A stretch of 64,000 bases of DNA from Lacisediminihabitans changchengi (GTDB lineage: Bacteria; Actinomycetota; Actinomycetes; Actinomycetales; Microbacteriaceae). Each line of letters begins with the position of its first letter. Position 1 is the stretch's first letter. Of this stretch, positions 53,619-62,341 are shown one piece after another. The notes below the pieces were generated by a model, which worked only from the letters and a program-made list of their open reading frames with translations, did not search any database and was not told the origin of the DNA. A program made the position numbers and the translations under genes. Location: the NCBI RefSeq assembly GCF_016634425.1, contig NZ_JAEPES010000001.1:1-64000 (forward strand), given 5' to 3'.

Positions 53619-53897
53619 CTACTGGCGGTCTCCGCGGTCTTCGTGCGAGGTGACCTGGTCGCTGTCTTTGGCGTCGTACACGTAGGTGACGTGGTACTCG
53701 TCGCCGACCTTGGTGACGCTCGATTTGGTGTAGTCGATCATGGCCTCGTTTCCGTCGACCGCGGTGATGACCGTGATCTCGGCGTCGAAGTCGCCCTCGG
53801 TTACGAAACGGGTATCGGTCTGCCCATCGTTGGGGCCGCCCTGATAGATGGCGATGAACTTGTCACCGTTGGACAGGGGGAAAGCTGCGTCAGTCAT
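53619..53897 (-). CDS. Small acidic conserved hypothetical protein
   Basis: 92 residues: FPLSNGDKFIAIYQGGPNDGQTDTRFVTEGDFDAEITVITAVDG followed by a beta-rich stretch and a polar tail (SHEDRGDRQ). YQGGPNDGQTD is a motif shared by short actinobacterial proteins of unknown role. No signal peptide. It is followed by a strong terminator. Confidence 0.6.
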   Translation of the reverse strand: MTDAAFPLSNGDKFIAIYQGGPNDGQTDTRFVTEGDFDAEITVITAVDGNEAMIDYTKSSVTKVGDEYHVTYVYDAKDSDQVTSHEDRGDRQ

Positions 53898-53923
53898 CCG
53901 ACATTCCTACCACGATGCGCCGG

Positions 53924-54142
53924 TCAGGCGGTGGCGAAGGCGACGATCGCTCCCACCAATGACGCGGCGGCCAGCAGCATTGCGATGACCAGCAGAACGA
54001 GGTGAACGGTGAAAAACGCGGTCGGCTTGCTCTCGGCATCCCTCGCTCGCGGATCTTTCGCGACCCGGCGGAAGAAGGTCGGCCAGGTCACCAGATGAAA
54101 GATGGTGTTGAGAAGGAGCAGGATGCCGAGGGTCACGTTCAT
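53924..54142 (-). CDS. SCO4848-family small membrane protein
   Basis: 72 residues, two membrane helices. The first ends in the family motif FHLVTWPTFFRRVAKDPRA, the second is HLVLLVIAMLLAAASLVGAIVAF. Matches the SCO4848 family of actinobacteria, function unknown. Divergent from the marR gene and sharing its operator region. Confidence 0.78.
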   Translation of the reverse strand: MNVTLGILLLLNTIFHLVTWPTFFRRVAKDPRARDAESKPTAFFTVHLVLLVIAMLLAAASLVGAIVAFATA

Positions 54143-54175
54143 GTTTCCAGCCTAGGCAGTGGTGTAAATACTTCG

Positions 54176-54193
54176 CCAAGCTATATAGCTTGG
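54176..54193. promoter_or_regulatory. MarR operator candidate, 18-bp perfect palindrome
   Basis: CCAAGCTATATAGCTTGG lies 16 nt before the marR ATG, next to a second GGCTATATA that can serve as a -10 box. It is well placed for autorepression and for an effect on the divergent SCO4848-type gene. Confidence 0.75.
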
Positions 54194-54208
54194 CTATATA
54201 CTTTCAGA

Positions 54209-54661
54209 ATGCCCAGTTCATCCCGCCCCTTTCCGGAGCGCCTCATCGTCGCCGCCAATCGCCTCACCCGCATCGCGGCCCTCGCCACCGGCAGCACCAC
54301 GCCCGCCTCGGTCTGGCGCTCCCTCTCGATCCTCGAGACCGATGGATCCCTGCGCATCGGCGAACTCGCGCGTCGCAGCCGCGTGACCCAACCCACGATG
54401 ACCAAGCTCATCCAGAGCCTGGCCGAGGGCGAACTCATCCACCGCATCGCCGACGTCGCCGACTCTCGCGCCTGGCTGATCGCGATCACTCCGAAAGGTA
54501 TCGCCGCGCTGGATTCCTGGCGGGAGGAGGTCGGCGAAGCGTTGGCCCCGACCTTCGAAGGGCTGTCCGCGGAGGAGACCGAGATTCTGGAGCGCGCCGT
54601 GGCCATCCTCGAGGAGCGCACCGAAACCGTGCGCGCGGCAACGACAGCGGGGGTGGCGTAA
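54209..54661 (+). CDS. MarR-family transcriptional regulator
   Basis: 150 residues. The winged helix-turn-helix (ETDGSLRIGELARRSRVTQPTMTKLIQSLAEGELIHRIADVADSR-type stretch) has the MarR wing D-x-R (DSRAWL) and flanking dimer helices. The -10-like TATATA ends 9 nt before the ATG, so the mRNA has almost no leader. Its stop abuts the MFS start (TAAGTG), so the pair is a regulator-efflux operon controlled by the palindrome upstream. Confidence 0.9.
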   Translation: MPSSSRPFPERLIVAANRLTRIAALATGSTTPASVWRSLSILETDGSLRIGELARRSRVTQPTMTKLIQSLAEGELIHRIADVADSRAWLIAITPKGIAALDSWREEVGEALAPTFEGLSAEETEILERAVAILEERTETVRAATTAGVA

Positions 54662-55897
54662 GTGGCTCACAAGGCGAGCGGCAGCATCCTGAGCCAACCC
54701 AAAGAGGTGTGGGCGGTCGCCTTTGCGTGCGTGGTCGCGTTCATGGGTATCGGCCTGGTCGACCCGATCCTGCCGGCGATCGCCTCCCAACTGCACGCCA
54801 CGGCGGGGCAGACCGAGCTGCTGTTCACCAGCTACCTCGTGATCACCGGCGTGATGATGTTCTTCACCAGCTGGATCTCGAGCCGCGTCGGCGCCAAGCG
54901 CACGCTGATGATCGGGCTCGCCCTCATCGTGGCCTTCGCCCTGTTCGCGGCTCTCAGCGGCAACGTGGAGAGCGTGATCGGCTTCCGCGGTGGGTGGGGT
55001 CTCGGCAACGCGCTCTTCATCTCCACCGCTCTTGCCACGATCGTCGGCGCGGCCAGCGGCGGCACCGGCAACGCGATCGTGCTCTACGAGGCTGCTCTCG
55101 GCCTCGGCATCGCGATCGGACCTCTGGTCGGCGGCCTGCTCGGCACACTCAGCTGGCGCGGTCCATTCTTTGGAACCGCGGCACTCATGGCCATCGCCTT
55201 CGTCGCGATCGCCGTGCTGCTCGGCACAGAGGACAAGACGAAACGGATGCCGACCCGCCTCTCCGCGCCGTTCCGGGCTCTCGCGAACCCGGCCCTCGCC
55301 ATCCTGGCCGCGGCCGCGCTGTTCTACAACATCGGCTTCTTCACGCTGCTCGCCTGGACCCCGTTCGCCCTGCCGAAGGGAACGAGCGCGATCCAGCTCG
55401 GGCTGATCTTCTTTGGCTGGGGGCTCGCCGTCGCGATCACCTCGGTCTGGGTTGCACCGCTGTTGACCGCGCGCGTCTCGCGCACCACCGCCCTCAGCAT
55501 CGTTCTTCCGCTTCTCACGATCGACCTGGTCGTCGCCGGGCTGTTCACGGGCAACACGGTGGGGCTGATCGTCTGCGTGATCGTCGGTGGACTGCTGCTC
55601 GGCATCCTGAACACGGTGCTGACTGAATCGGTCATGGAGGCGACGGATCTGCCGCGCTCGGTCGCATCATCGGCATATTCCGGCGTGCGGTTTCTCGGCG
55701 GGGCCGTCGCTCCCCCGCTGGCGGCCGAACTCGCTCTGCTGTTTAGCCCGGCGACCCCCTACTTCGTCGCCGGCGGCTCCGTGCTCATCGCCGCGATCCT
55801 GGTGGTGGCTGGCGCGAAGACGCTATCCCGCGTCAACGCTCGGGCCGAGACTCCGGAAGCGGAGGCCGAATCGGTGACGATCGGCGAATCGCTCTAG
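54662..55897 (+). CDS. MFS efflux transporter
   Basis: 411 residues with about 12 membrane helices. Loop 2-3 carries SSRVGAKRTLMIG (MFS motif A form) and helix 5 carries GIAIGPLVGGLLG (motif C of drug:H+ antiporters). The C-terminus is short and acidic. Gene pairing with marR and the antiporter motif point to export of toxic compounds; the substrate is unknown. GTG start directly after the marR stop. Confidence 0.87.
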   Translation: MAHKASGSILSQPKEVWAVAFACVVAFMGIGLVDPILPAIASQLHATAGQTELLFTSYLVITGVMMFFTSWISSRVGAKRTLMIGLALIVAFALFAALSGNVESVIGFRGGWGLGNALFISTALATIVGAASGGTGNAIVLYEAALGLGIAIGPLVGGLLGTLSWRGPFFGTAALMAIAFVAIAVLLGTEDKTKRMPTRLSAPFRALANPALAILAAAALFYNIGFFTLLAWTPFALPKGTSAIQLGLIFFGWGLAVAITSVWVAPLLTARVSRTTALSIVLPLLTIDLVVAGLFTGNTVGLIVCVIVGGLLLGILNTVLTESVMEATDLPRSVASSAYSGVRFLGGAVAPPLAAELALLFSPATPYFVAGGSVLIAAILVVAGAKTLSRVNARAETPEAEAESVTIGESL

Positions 55898-55965
55898 ACC
55901 CTGCACCACATCGCGCGCGTCTGTGGATGGTTTGGCCGATTCGTTCAGTAAGCATCTGCGTCAGC

Positions 55966-56433
55966 TCAAAGGTGTTTGCGGAAGACGATTTTGTCGTCTC
56001 CGTCTGCCCAGTAGTCGCGGATTCTGGCTTCCTCGGCGTACCCCTGTGTGGAATAGAACTCTCGCGTGAGGTCGAATTGGGCGGTGCTGGAGGTATCGAC
56101 AATGAGGAGGCGCCCACCTTGCTCTCTCAGCGAATCCTCTACCGATGTGATGAGTTTGGCGCCGAGCCCACGGCCCTGCAGGTCAGGCTGGACTGCGATC
56201 ATGGTGAGATCCCAGACGCGGTCGGCGGCCACCATCGGCTGGAAGTACGCCATCGCCCGCACAACGTCGTCATGGTCGTCCACCAGCAGCGAGTGGCCCT
56301 CACTCGATTTCGAGTCGAAGTAGTCAGTGAATAACTCGTTCAGAAATGAGCTGTCGGCCTCTTCGAACAGTCGAGAGGCCACCACAAGGGCAACGACCGC
56401 GGCGGTGTCGTCGCGCTGTGCCGGCCTGATCAT
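55966..56433 (-). CDS. GNAT-family N-acetyltransferase
   Basis: 155 residues with the acetyl-CoA fold: WDLTMIAVQPDLQGRGLGAKLI gives motif A (Q/RxxGxG/A), and FYSTQGYAEEARIRDYWADGDDKIVFRK the C-terminal strands. YWADGDDKIVFRKHL is the usual ending of small-molecule GNATs. Start at MIRPAQRDD fits the family; the frame continues upstream as an orn shadow. Acceptor unknown. Confidence 0.85.
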   Translation of the reverse strand: MIRPAQRDDTAAVVALVVASRLFEEADSSFLNELFTDYFDSKSSEGHSLLVDDHDDVVRAMAYFQPMVAADRVWDLTMIAVQPDLQGRGLGAKLITSVEDSLREQGGRLLIVDTSSTAQFDLTREFYSTQGYAEEARIRDYWADGDDKIVFRKHL

Positions 56434-56584
56434 GCCTACTCTTTTCGATACATCGAAATCTGCGTATTGATCGGTGCAGTAGATGCGTGCAGATTGTATC
56501 CGTAAGCTCCGAAAAGTCCGCAGCCGAGCACTCCGGGGTTTCTGCGCAGCGGGCGACGTCACACCCCCTCGATACACTGGTCGA

Positions 56585-57241
56585 ATGCCTTCTGTAGCTG
56601 ACCGCCTCGTCTGGATCGACTGCGAAATGACGGGACTCGACGTCGACGTCGACGAACTCGTCGAGGTCGCCGTCGTCATCACCGATTTCGATTTGAATCC
56701 CGTCGATGCGGGCCTCTCCGTGGTGATCAAGCCCGATCAGTCGGCGCTCGACAACATGAACGATTTCGTGCGGAACATGCACACCACATCCGGGCTGCTC
56801 GAGGCGATCCCCGATGGTGTCGCTCTCGCCGACGCCGAGTTCGCCGTGCACGAGTACATCCTGCGCTTCGTCCCGGCTGATCAGCACGCACCGCTCGCCG
56901 GCAACACGATCGGCACCGACCGCACCTTCCTGGCCAAGTACATGCCGCGGGTCGACAAGCAGCTGCACTACCGCAGCGTCGACGTCTCCTCGATCAAGGA
57001 GCTCTCGCGACGCTGGTTCCCGCGGGTGTACTTCAATGCCCCCGCGAAAGACGGCGGGCACCGGGCCCTCGCCGACATCCTCGAGTCGATCCGCGAGCTG
57101 CAGTACTACCGCCAGGCCGCCTTCGTGGCCGACCCCGGACCCACCACCGAAGAGGTGCAGGCGATTTCGGCATCCGTGGTCGAGAACTTCCTCCCCACGC
57201 TCCAGCCCCAGACCGTGTCATCCGAGGGCGAGAATCTGTAA
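56585..57241 (+). CDS. orn: Oligoribonuclease
   Basis: 218 residues. DEDDh 3'-5' exonuclease that clears 2-5-nt RNAs and pGpG. Exo I is WIDCEMTGLD, Exo II GNTIGTDRTFLAKYMP, Exo III HRALADILESIRELQYYR, with the active-site His. Slightly longer C-terminus than E. coli Orn, as common in actinobacteria. Followed by tRNA-His. Confidence 0.96.
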   Translation: MPSVADRLVWIDCEMTGLDVDVDELVEVAVVITDFDLNPVDAGLSVVIKPDQSALDNMNDFVRNMHTTSGLLEAIPDGVALADAEFAVHEYILRFVPADQHAPLAGNTIGTDRTFLAKYMPRVDKQLHYRSVDVSSIKELSRRWFPRVYFNAPAKDGGHRALADILESIRELQYYRQAAFVADPGPTTEEVQAISASVVENFLPTLQPQTVSSEGENL

Positions 57242-57297
57242 TAAGATTGTGGAGTTGTGTCGTCGCGGCGGATTTATTCGCTGAGGATGGCAGGCAT

Positions 57298-57374
57298 GGT
57301 GGTCGTAGCTCAGTTGGTAGAGCGCTGGCTTGTGGAGCCGGATGTCGCGGGTTCGAGCCCCGTCGATCACCCCA
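57298..57374 (+). tRNA. tRNA-His (GUG anticodon)
   Basis: The extra G at -1 (57298) pairs with the C73 discriminator, acceptor GTGGTCG pairs with CGATCAC, the anticodon arm is CTGGC-TTGTGGA-GCCGG, and CCA is encoded at 57372-57374. Confidence 0.95.
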
Positions 57375-57382
57375 GAGCGTCA

Positions 57383-57405
57383 GGCCCCGCAATCGCGGGG
57401 CCTTT
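57383..57405 (+). terminator. Terminator after tRNA-His
   Basis: GGCCCCGC-AATC-GCGGGGCC followed by TTT. Confidence 0.8.
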
Positions 57406-57437
57406 CGCGTTTGTACCGGTATCTGTGGGGGTGACGC

Positions 57438-57752
57438 ATGCCTGATCTGCTGGAAGACGTAGAGCTGGATGTCGACCTCGGCATGCAGTTGGACCACGCC
57501 GAGCAGACCGTGCTCGGCTCCCCCTGGGTCACCATCGTCTGGAACGACCCGGTCAACCTGATGAGCTACGTCTCGTATGTCTTTCGCAGCTACTTCGGCT
57601 TCAGCCAGAAGGAGGCGAACCGCCGCATGATGCAGGTTCACTCCGAGGGTCGAGCGGTCGTCGCCACCGGTCCCCGCGAGGAGATGGAGCGGCACGTCGA
57701 GGCGATGCACGATTTCGGACTCTGGGCCACGCTGCAGAAAGCCGACGAATGA
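57438..57752 (+). CDS. clpS: ATP-dependent Clp protease adapter ClpS
   Basis: 104 residues. WVTIVWNDPVNLMSYVSYVFRSYFGFSQKEANRRMMQVHSEGRAVVATG contains the N-degron pocket (ND, M, and H residues) of ClpS, which delivers N-end-rule substrates to ClpC or ClpA-ClpP. ATGA overlap with the DUF2017 gene, the conserved actinobacterial arrangement. Confidence 0.95.
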   Translation: MPDLLEDVELDVDLGMQLDHAEQTVLGSPWVTIVWNDPVNLMSYVSYVFRSYFGFSQKEANRRMMQVHSEGRAVVATGPREEMERHVEAMHDFGLWATLQKADE

Positions 57753-58228
57753 GGGGCTTCCGCCGCAAAGGCGCGAACTACGAGGCGAGCTTTGCGCCCG
57801 AGGAGGCGCGCCTCATCGTGCAACTCACCGGCCAGATCGGCGCCATGCTCGCCGAGCCTGCCGCAAACGATGCCGCGCTGAAACGACTACTCCCCGACGC
57901 CTATCGGGATGACCCCGAGGCTGCCGAGGAGTTCCGCCGCTTCACCGCGGAAAGCCTCGCCGAGCGCAAGGGGCGCAACGGGCAGACCGTCGCAGCCTCG
58001 TTGGCCGACGCCGCCGCGGCGACCTCGGCGACGAAGGTGGTTCTCGATGAACAGCAGGCGCAGGCCTGGATTCGAGCCGTTTCGGACATCCGTCTCACCA
58101 TCGCGTCTCGCATCGGCATCGAGCGCGACGATGACCGGCCGAACCCCGACGAGCCCCTGGGCGACATCTACGACTGGCTGGCGTTCGTGCAGGAATCTCT
58201 GGTCGTAGCCATGCAGGGGCGACTGTGA
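57749..58228 (+). CDS. DUF2017-family protein
   Basis: 159 residues. The N-terminal MRGFRRKGANYEASFAPEEARLIVQLTGQI and LLPDAYRDDPEAAEEFRRFT segments are the DUF2017 hallmarks; the C-terminal half is helical (VRLTIASRIG-like SDIRLTIASRIGIERDDD). Always found next to clpS in actinobacteria, so a role in ClpS/ClpC proteolysis is plausible but unproven. Coupled on both sides by 4-bp overlaps. Confidence 0.88.
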   Translation: MRGFRRKGANYEASFAPEEARLIVQLTGQIGAMLAEPAANDAALKRLLPDAYRDDPEAAEEFRRFTAESLAERKGRNGQTVAASLADAAAATSATKVVLDEQQAQAWIRAVSDIRLTIASRIGIERDDDRPNPDEPLGDIYDWLAFVQESLVVAMQGRL

Positions 58229-58581
58229 GAGCCGATGAGGTGAGCGCGGAGGCCTTCGAGCTGCTCGTCACCGACGAGCTCGACGCGCTGCCCGACGAGA
58301 TGGTGGAGGGCCTGGTGAACCTGGCCTTCGTGACCCTCGACCGACCGGATGACGGCTCGCTCGACCTTCTCGGAGAGTACGACGGAGTCGCGCTCACCGA
58401 ACGTTCCGACTACGGTTTCGGCGAACTGCCCGACCGCATCGTGCTCTACCGGGAACCGCTGCTGTCCATCAGCGAAGACCTGGACGAGCTGAAAGACCAG
58501 ATTCACGTCACGCTCGTGCACGAGATCGCGCATTTCTACGGCATCGACGACGCCGAGCTGCACCGCCTCGGCTGGGGCTAG
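58225..58581 (+). CDS. Metallopeptidase family protein (minimal zincin)
   Basis: 118 residues with the zinc motif HEIAHFYGIDD near the C-terminus (third ligand Asp). It is a MPN/zincin-like minimal metalloprotease fold, cytosolic. GTG start overlaps DUF2017. The clpS-DUF2017-zincin triplet suggests a peptidase working after Clp degradation, an inference from linkage. Confidence 0.87.
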   Translation: MRADEVSAEAFELLVTDELDALPDEMVEGLVNLAFVTLDRPDDGSLDLLGEYDGVALTERSDYGFGELPDRIVLYREPLLSISEDLDELKDQIHVTLVHEIAHFYGIDDAELHRLGWG

Positions 58582-58611
58582 CCGCGTCGTCGGTCGAGCG
58601 CCGCATCTTCG

Positions 58612-58712
58612 CTGGTCGAGTAGCGCCCGAGCGCCAGCGCGAGGACGCGTATCGAGACCCACCACGCGGGGTTTCGATACGGCTGCTCCTCCGTCGCGGC
58701 CTACTCAACCAG
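58612..58712. repeat. Long nested-palindrome dispersed element at the sulfurtransferase 3' end
   Basis: CTGGTCGAGTAG (58612-58623) and CTACTCAACCAG (58701-58712) are outer arms with one mismatch; inner arms are CGTATCGAGACCC and GGGTTTCGATACG. On the minus strand the arm GGTTGAGTAG provides the stop codon of the sulfurtransferase. Confidence 0.88.
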
Positions 58713-59577
58713 CGGTAGCGGTCACCAGCGGCAGCGAATCATCCGCCGCCCACTCCTCGAGGGAGCCGTCGTAGATGCGCACCGCGGTCACGCCCAGCTC
58801 GGCCAAGGTGATCGCGTTCGCCGCCGCCGAGATACCGCCGCCGCAGTAGAGCAGCACCTCCTCGTCGCCCGTGACGCCTTCCGCGACGTAAGCCTCACGC
58901 AGCTCGTTCTCGCCGCGCACGGTGCCGTCGGCGGCGAACAGATCGCGAGACGACACGTTCACACTGCCCGGAATGTGCCCGCGGCGGGCGTAGCGCGAAG
59001 GATGACTGCCGTCGAAGCTGCCGGCCGGGAGCCCGCAGACGAGCGGGCGGGCATCCGTCTCCGAGCGTTCGAGCAATTCGTTCTTCGTCACCCAAGCCTC
59101 GCGCACGGCTGTCGCGGGCCAGAACGGAACGGATGCCGGGGCCGCCCCCTCGCCGGTTTCGATCGGCAGACCCGCGGCCTCCCAGGCGCCGAACCCCCCG
59201 TCGAGCACGCGTGCATCCACGCCGATCCAGGTGAGCAGGTACCAGAGCCGGGCCGCGAACAGGCCGCCGGTGGAATCGTAGACGACCACGGCATCCGTCG
59301 GTCCTACCCCGAGCTCGGCGAGCCGATCTGCGATGGCCTGCGGCGTCTGGTGTGTGTAATGCAGAGCTGCGCTGGTGTCCGAGAAGTCGACCGCGACATC
59401 CACGTACTGTGAGCCGGGGATGTGCGCGGCGAGCCAAGCATCGCGCTTGCCGTCGAGGCGGTAGTCACCGTCGAAGCTCGCGGGGTGGAGCAGCAGGCTG
59501 GCGTGGAAGACGGCGGGCGGGGTAGCCGAGGCGAGGTCGAGGGCGAGCTGACGCGGGGTGACGAAGGGGGAAGTCAT
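58705..59577 (-). CDS. Sulfurtransferase (tandem rhodanese)
   Basis: 290 residues: an inactive N-terminal and an active C-terminal rhodanese domain. The active loop is LYCGGGISAAANAI with catalytic Cys in CGGGIS. PGSQYVDVAVDFSD, VVYDSTGGLFAARLWYLL and HIPGSVNVSSRDLF are conserved. The stop codon lies in the palindromic repeat, so the natural C-terminus has been set by that element. It shares direction with the downstream-looking thiamine transporter genes but starts only 9 nt after the kinase stop, so it is probably in the same transcript. Confidence 0.88.
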   Translation of the reverse strand: MTSPFVTPRQLALDLASATPPAVFHASLLLHPASFDGDYRLDGKRDAWLAAHIPGSQYVDVAVDFSDTSAALHYTHQTPQAIADRLAELGVGPTDAVVVYDSTGGLFAARLWYLLTWIGVDARVLDGGFGAWEAAGLPIETGEGAAPASVPFWPATAVREAWVTKNELLERSETDARPLVCGLPAGSFDGSHPSRYARRGHIPGSVNVSSRDLFAADGTVRGENELREAYVAEGVTGDEEVLLYCGGGISAAANAITLAELGVTAVRIYDGSLEEWAADDSLPLVTATAG

Positions 59578-59586
59578 CCACCAACG

Positions 59587-60096
59587 CTAGTCGTCGAACA
59601 CCACGTAGTCTGCGAGCTCACGCGGGTGCTCGCGGGCGGCGAATGCCGCCTCCTGGGCTGCCCACCGGTCCCAGTGCAGGGCGTAGGCGTCGCCATCGCG
59701 GGCGAGGGCGCGGTGCTTGCGGGTCGCGGCATCCAGCTCCACCCAGATGCCGAACGTCGCGATCGCCCGGTTCGCCCGGCTGAGGCTGCCGGAACCCTCG
59801 ATCACCAGCGGACGCGACTGGTCGAGAACGTGCCACTCCGCTGGCCGATCGGCCACCCAGTCCCAGCGCTGCCAGCGCGGCTCGCTCGAGAGGACGAAGT
59901 CGTGCACGTGCCTGCTTCCCCCCTCCAGTCCGTCCCACCCGGGGTAGAAGTCATCGAGGTGAACGAGCTGTGCGCCGAGTCGCTCGGCAATCAGCGGGGC
60001 GAGGGTGGTCTTTCCCGACCCGGAGCCGCCGTCGATGAGGACGACGGGACGAGCTGCCGAACGGATCTCGGCAAGCAGCGACTCGGCGAGCCTCAC
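59587..60096 (-). CDS. Small P-loop kinase (uridine kinase-like)
   Basis: 169 residues. Walker A is VLIDGGSGSGKTTLAPLIAERLG near the N-terminus, then VHLDDFYPGWDGL, the base/substrate region of uridine kinase-like proteins, and a lid with WHVLDQSRPLVIEGSGSLSRAN. It is shorter than true uridine kinases; nucleoside or thiamine-precursor kinase activity cannot be decided. The GTG start overlaps the ecfT stop (GTGA), so it belongs to the thiamine operon transcript. Confidence 0.75.
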   Translation of the reverse strand: MRLAESLLAEIRSAARPVVLIDGGSGSGKTTLAPLIAERLGAQLVHLDDFYPGWDGLEGGSRHVHDFVLSSEPRWQRWDWVADRPAEWHVLDQSRPLVIEGSGSLSRANRAIATFGIWVELDAATRKHRALARDGDAYALHWDRWAAQEAAFAAREHPRELADYVVFDD

Positions 60097-60875
60097 GACA
60101 GCACGAACTTCCAGGTCCCGGCGATCACCGCGACCGTGATCGCCGCGGCGGGAATGCCGATCGTTAGCGCCAGGAATCCCCATTCCTTCGCTCCGAAGAC
60201 GGATGCCCGGGCCCAGGTGCGCGGACGATCCGACCCGAAACCCTTCGCCTCCATCGCCGTCGCAAGTTTGCTCCCCCGCCGCACCGACAGCACCAGAAGA
60301 GAGAAGCCCTGCCGCGCAATGCGGGCGATCGGGTTGCTGTCGCCGACACCACGAGCGCGCCGGGCGAGCGCGAGAAACCGCCAATCCTCGATGAACAGAC
60401 CGACCAGACGGAGACCGGCGAGCCCGCCGAGCACGAATCGCGCCGGCAGGCGCAGCACCTGTCCCAGACCATCGGCGAGATCCGTCGGATCCGTGGTGGC
60501 GAACAGCACGATGCCCGGCAGGCCGATCGCGAGGATTCTGAGCCCGATCGCCACCCCGAGACCGAGCGAGCCGTCGGTGATCGTGATCGGCCCAAGGTGC
60601 GCGAGCACGGAACCGGAGTCCTTGCCGTAGAGCACCGTGGTGAGCGCGGCCAGCGGAGCCGCGACCCACAGGGTGGCCGTGCGCAGCCAGAATTGTCGGC
60701 CCGAAAGACCCGCGAAGGGAAGCACCAGTGCTTCCAGGGCGAGAGCTACAGCGGCCGAGACCCAGTCGATCGACAACAGCAGTGCGATCGCCAGCAGGAT
60801 CGCCGCAAGCATCTTGGCGACCGGGTTGATGCGCGCCACCGCGCTCGGTCGGATGTCCGGCACGATGAGGCTCAC
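60093..60875 (-). CDS. ECF transporter T component (YkoC-like)
   Basis: 260 residues with about five membrane helices. Two Ala-Arg-Gly type coupling motifs are visible: ALARRARGVGDSNPI and ATAMEAKGFGSDRPRT, which touch the ATPases. It is the shared energy-coupling scaffold of an energy-coupling-factor importer. ATGA overlap with the ATPase gene. Confidence 0.88.
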   Translation of the reverse strand: MSLIVPDIRPSAVARINPVAKMLAAILLAIALLLSIDWVSAAVALALEALVLPFAGLSGRQFWLRTATLWVAAPLAALTTVLYGKDSGSVLAHLGPITITDGSLGLGVAIGLRILAIGLPGIVLFATTDPTDLADGLGQVLRLPARFVLGGLAGLRLVGLFIEDWRFLALARRARGVGDSNPIARIARQGFSLLVLSVRRGSKLATAMEAKGFGSDRPRTWARASVFGAKEWGFLALTIGIPAAAITVAVIAGTWKFVLS

Positions 60876-62341
60876 GCCGTCACCCGACTTTCCAGCACGA
60901 GAGACCGGTCGGCGATCGCCTCGATATAGTCCCGGTCGTGCGTCACCGATATCAGCGCAGTCCCGTCGTCGATGAGCTCCGCCAGGAGTGCGACCAGCTG
61001 CTCCCAGGTCAGGGCGTCCTGTCCGAAGGTCGGCTCGTCGAGCAGCAGCAGCTGCGGGCGTGTGGCGAGGGCGGTGGCAACCGACAACCGGCGCTTCTCC
61101 CCACCGGAGAGGGTGAACGGATTGGCGTTCGCGAGGTGACCCAGATGGAGGCGCTCGAGGAGCAGCTCGACACGCTCCACGCCCTCGCCCAGTGCCCGCG
61201 GACCTACTTCCAGCTCGGCCCGCACGGTTGCGGCCAGGAACTGATGCTCCGGATCCTGGAAGACCATCCCCAGTCGGGTCAGTAGTTGTTTCGACCGCCA
61301 GCGGTGTGGCTGCGCGCCGAGGCCGCGAGCAAGCGCGGCACGCGCCTCGACTGCGCCGCCCGCCGGCGGTAACAGACCGGCAAGGGTGAGTGCCAGGGTG
61401 GACTTTCCCGCGCCGTTATCGCCCACGATCACCACGGACTCCCCGGCGGCGATCTCGAGGTCGATTCCGGAGTTCACGATCGTCGGGGTGCGGCGCGCGA
61501 ACTCCGTGCGTCCAACCGCCAGATCGGATGCCGCGAGCAGCGGCTGCCCGACGCTTCGAGCCTGACGTTCCGGTCGAGACGGAGGGAAGCCGGGCACCCA
61601 GACTCCCGCGGCGGCGAGCTCGGATCCCGCGCGCTGCAGTACGTCGTGCGGCGTGCCATCTGCGAGCAGCCCACCGTCGGGGTCGAGCACGATGACGCGG
61701 TCGACGACATCGAGCCAGATCGACACCCGATGCTCGATGACAATGAGAGTCGCCCCGGAGCTCTGCTGGGTTCTGGCCACGGCATCCCGCACCTCGATAA
61801 CACCATCGGGGTCGAGATTCGCGGTCGGTTCGTCGAGGAGGAGCAGCCTCGGGCGCATGGCGACGATTCCGGCCAACGCGAGCCGCTGCTTCTGTCCGCC
61901 AGAAAGGTGAGCGGTCGTATGGCCGAGCGGTAGGTCGAGACCGACCTCGGCGAGCGCCGCAGGCACGCGCCGCCAGATCTCGTCCCGCGGAATTCCGAGG
62001 TTCTCGCAGGCGAAGGCGACGTCGTCGCCGACCCGGGCCAGCACGACCTGCGAATCCGGATCTTGAAGCACCAGCCCCGCCTCGCCGCGAGCGCTCTGCG
62101 GCGGGTGGCCGTCGATAAGGAGTTCACCGAAGGCGTCACCCTCCTCGTTTCCGCCGAGCACGCCGGCGAGCGCCTGGATGAGAGTCGACTTGCCCGCGCC
62201 GGAGCGTCCGAGCAGCAGCACCCGCTCCCCGGGCTCGATCGAGAGATCGAGCGCCTGGACCGCCGGCGCGCGCCGGGAGGCGTGGCGCCAGCCCCAGCCG
62301 CGCGCGGTGATCCGTGCTCCCACGGTGGCCGGCGGCGTCAC
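60872..62341 (-). CDS. ECF transporter ATPase, two ABC domains fused (YkoD-like)
   Basis: 489 residues. First ABC domain: Walker A GRSGAGKST, Q-loop LQDPDSQVV, signature LSGGQKQR, Walker B LLLLDEPTANLD. Second: GDNGAGKST, FQDPEHQFL, LSGGEKRR, LLLLDEPTFGQD. The fusion of both EcfA subunits is the YkoD form. The GTG start overlaps the ykoE stop (GTGA). Confidence 0.93.
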   Translation of the reverse strand: MTPPATVGARITARGWGWRHASRRAPAVQALDLSIEPGERVLLLGRSGAGKSTLIQALAGVLGGNEEGDAFGELLIDGHPPQSARGEAGLVLQDPDSQVVLARVGDDVAFACENLGIPRDEIWRRVPAALAEVGLDLPLGHTTAHLSGGQKQRLALAGIVAMRPRLLLLDEPTANLDPDGVIEVRDAVARTQQSSGATLIVIEHRVSIWLDVVDRVIVLDPDGGLLADGTPHDVLQRAGSELAAAGVWVPGFPPSRPERQARSVGQPLLAASDLAVGRTEFARRTPTIVNSGIDLEIAAGESVVIVGDNGAGKSTLALTLAGLLPPAGGAVEARAALARGLGAQPHRWRSKQLLTRLGMVFQDPEHQFLAATVRAELEVGPRALGEGVERVELLLERLHLGHLANANPFTLSGGEKRRLSVATALATRPQLLLLDEPTFGQDALTWEQLVALLAELIDDGTALISVTHDRDYIEAIADRSLVLESRVTA

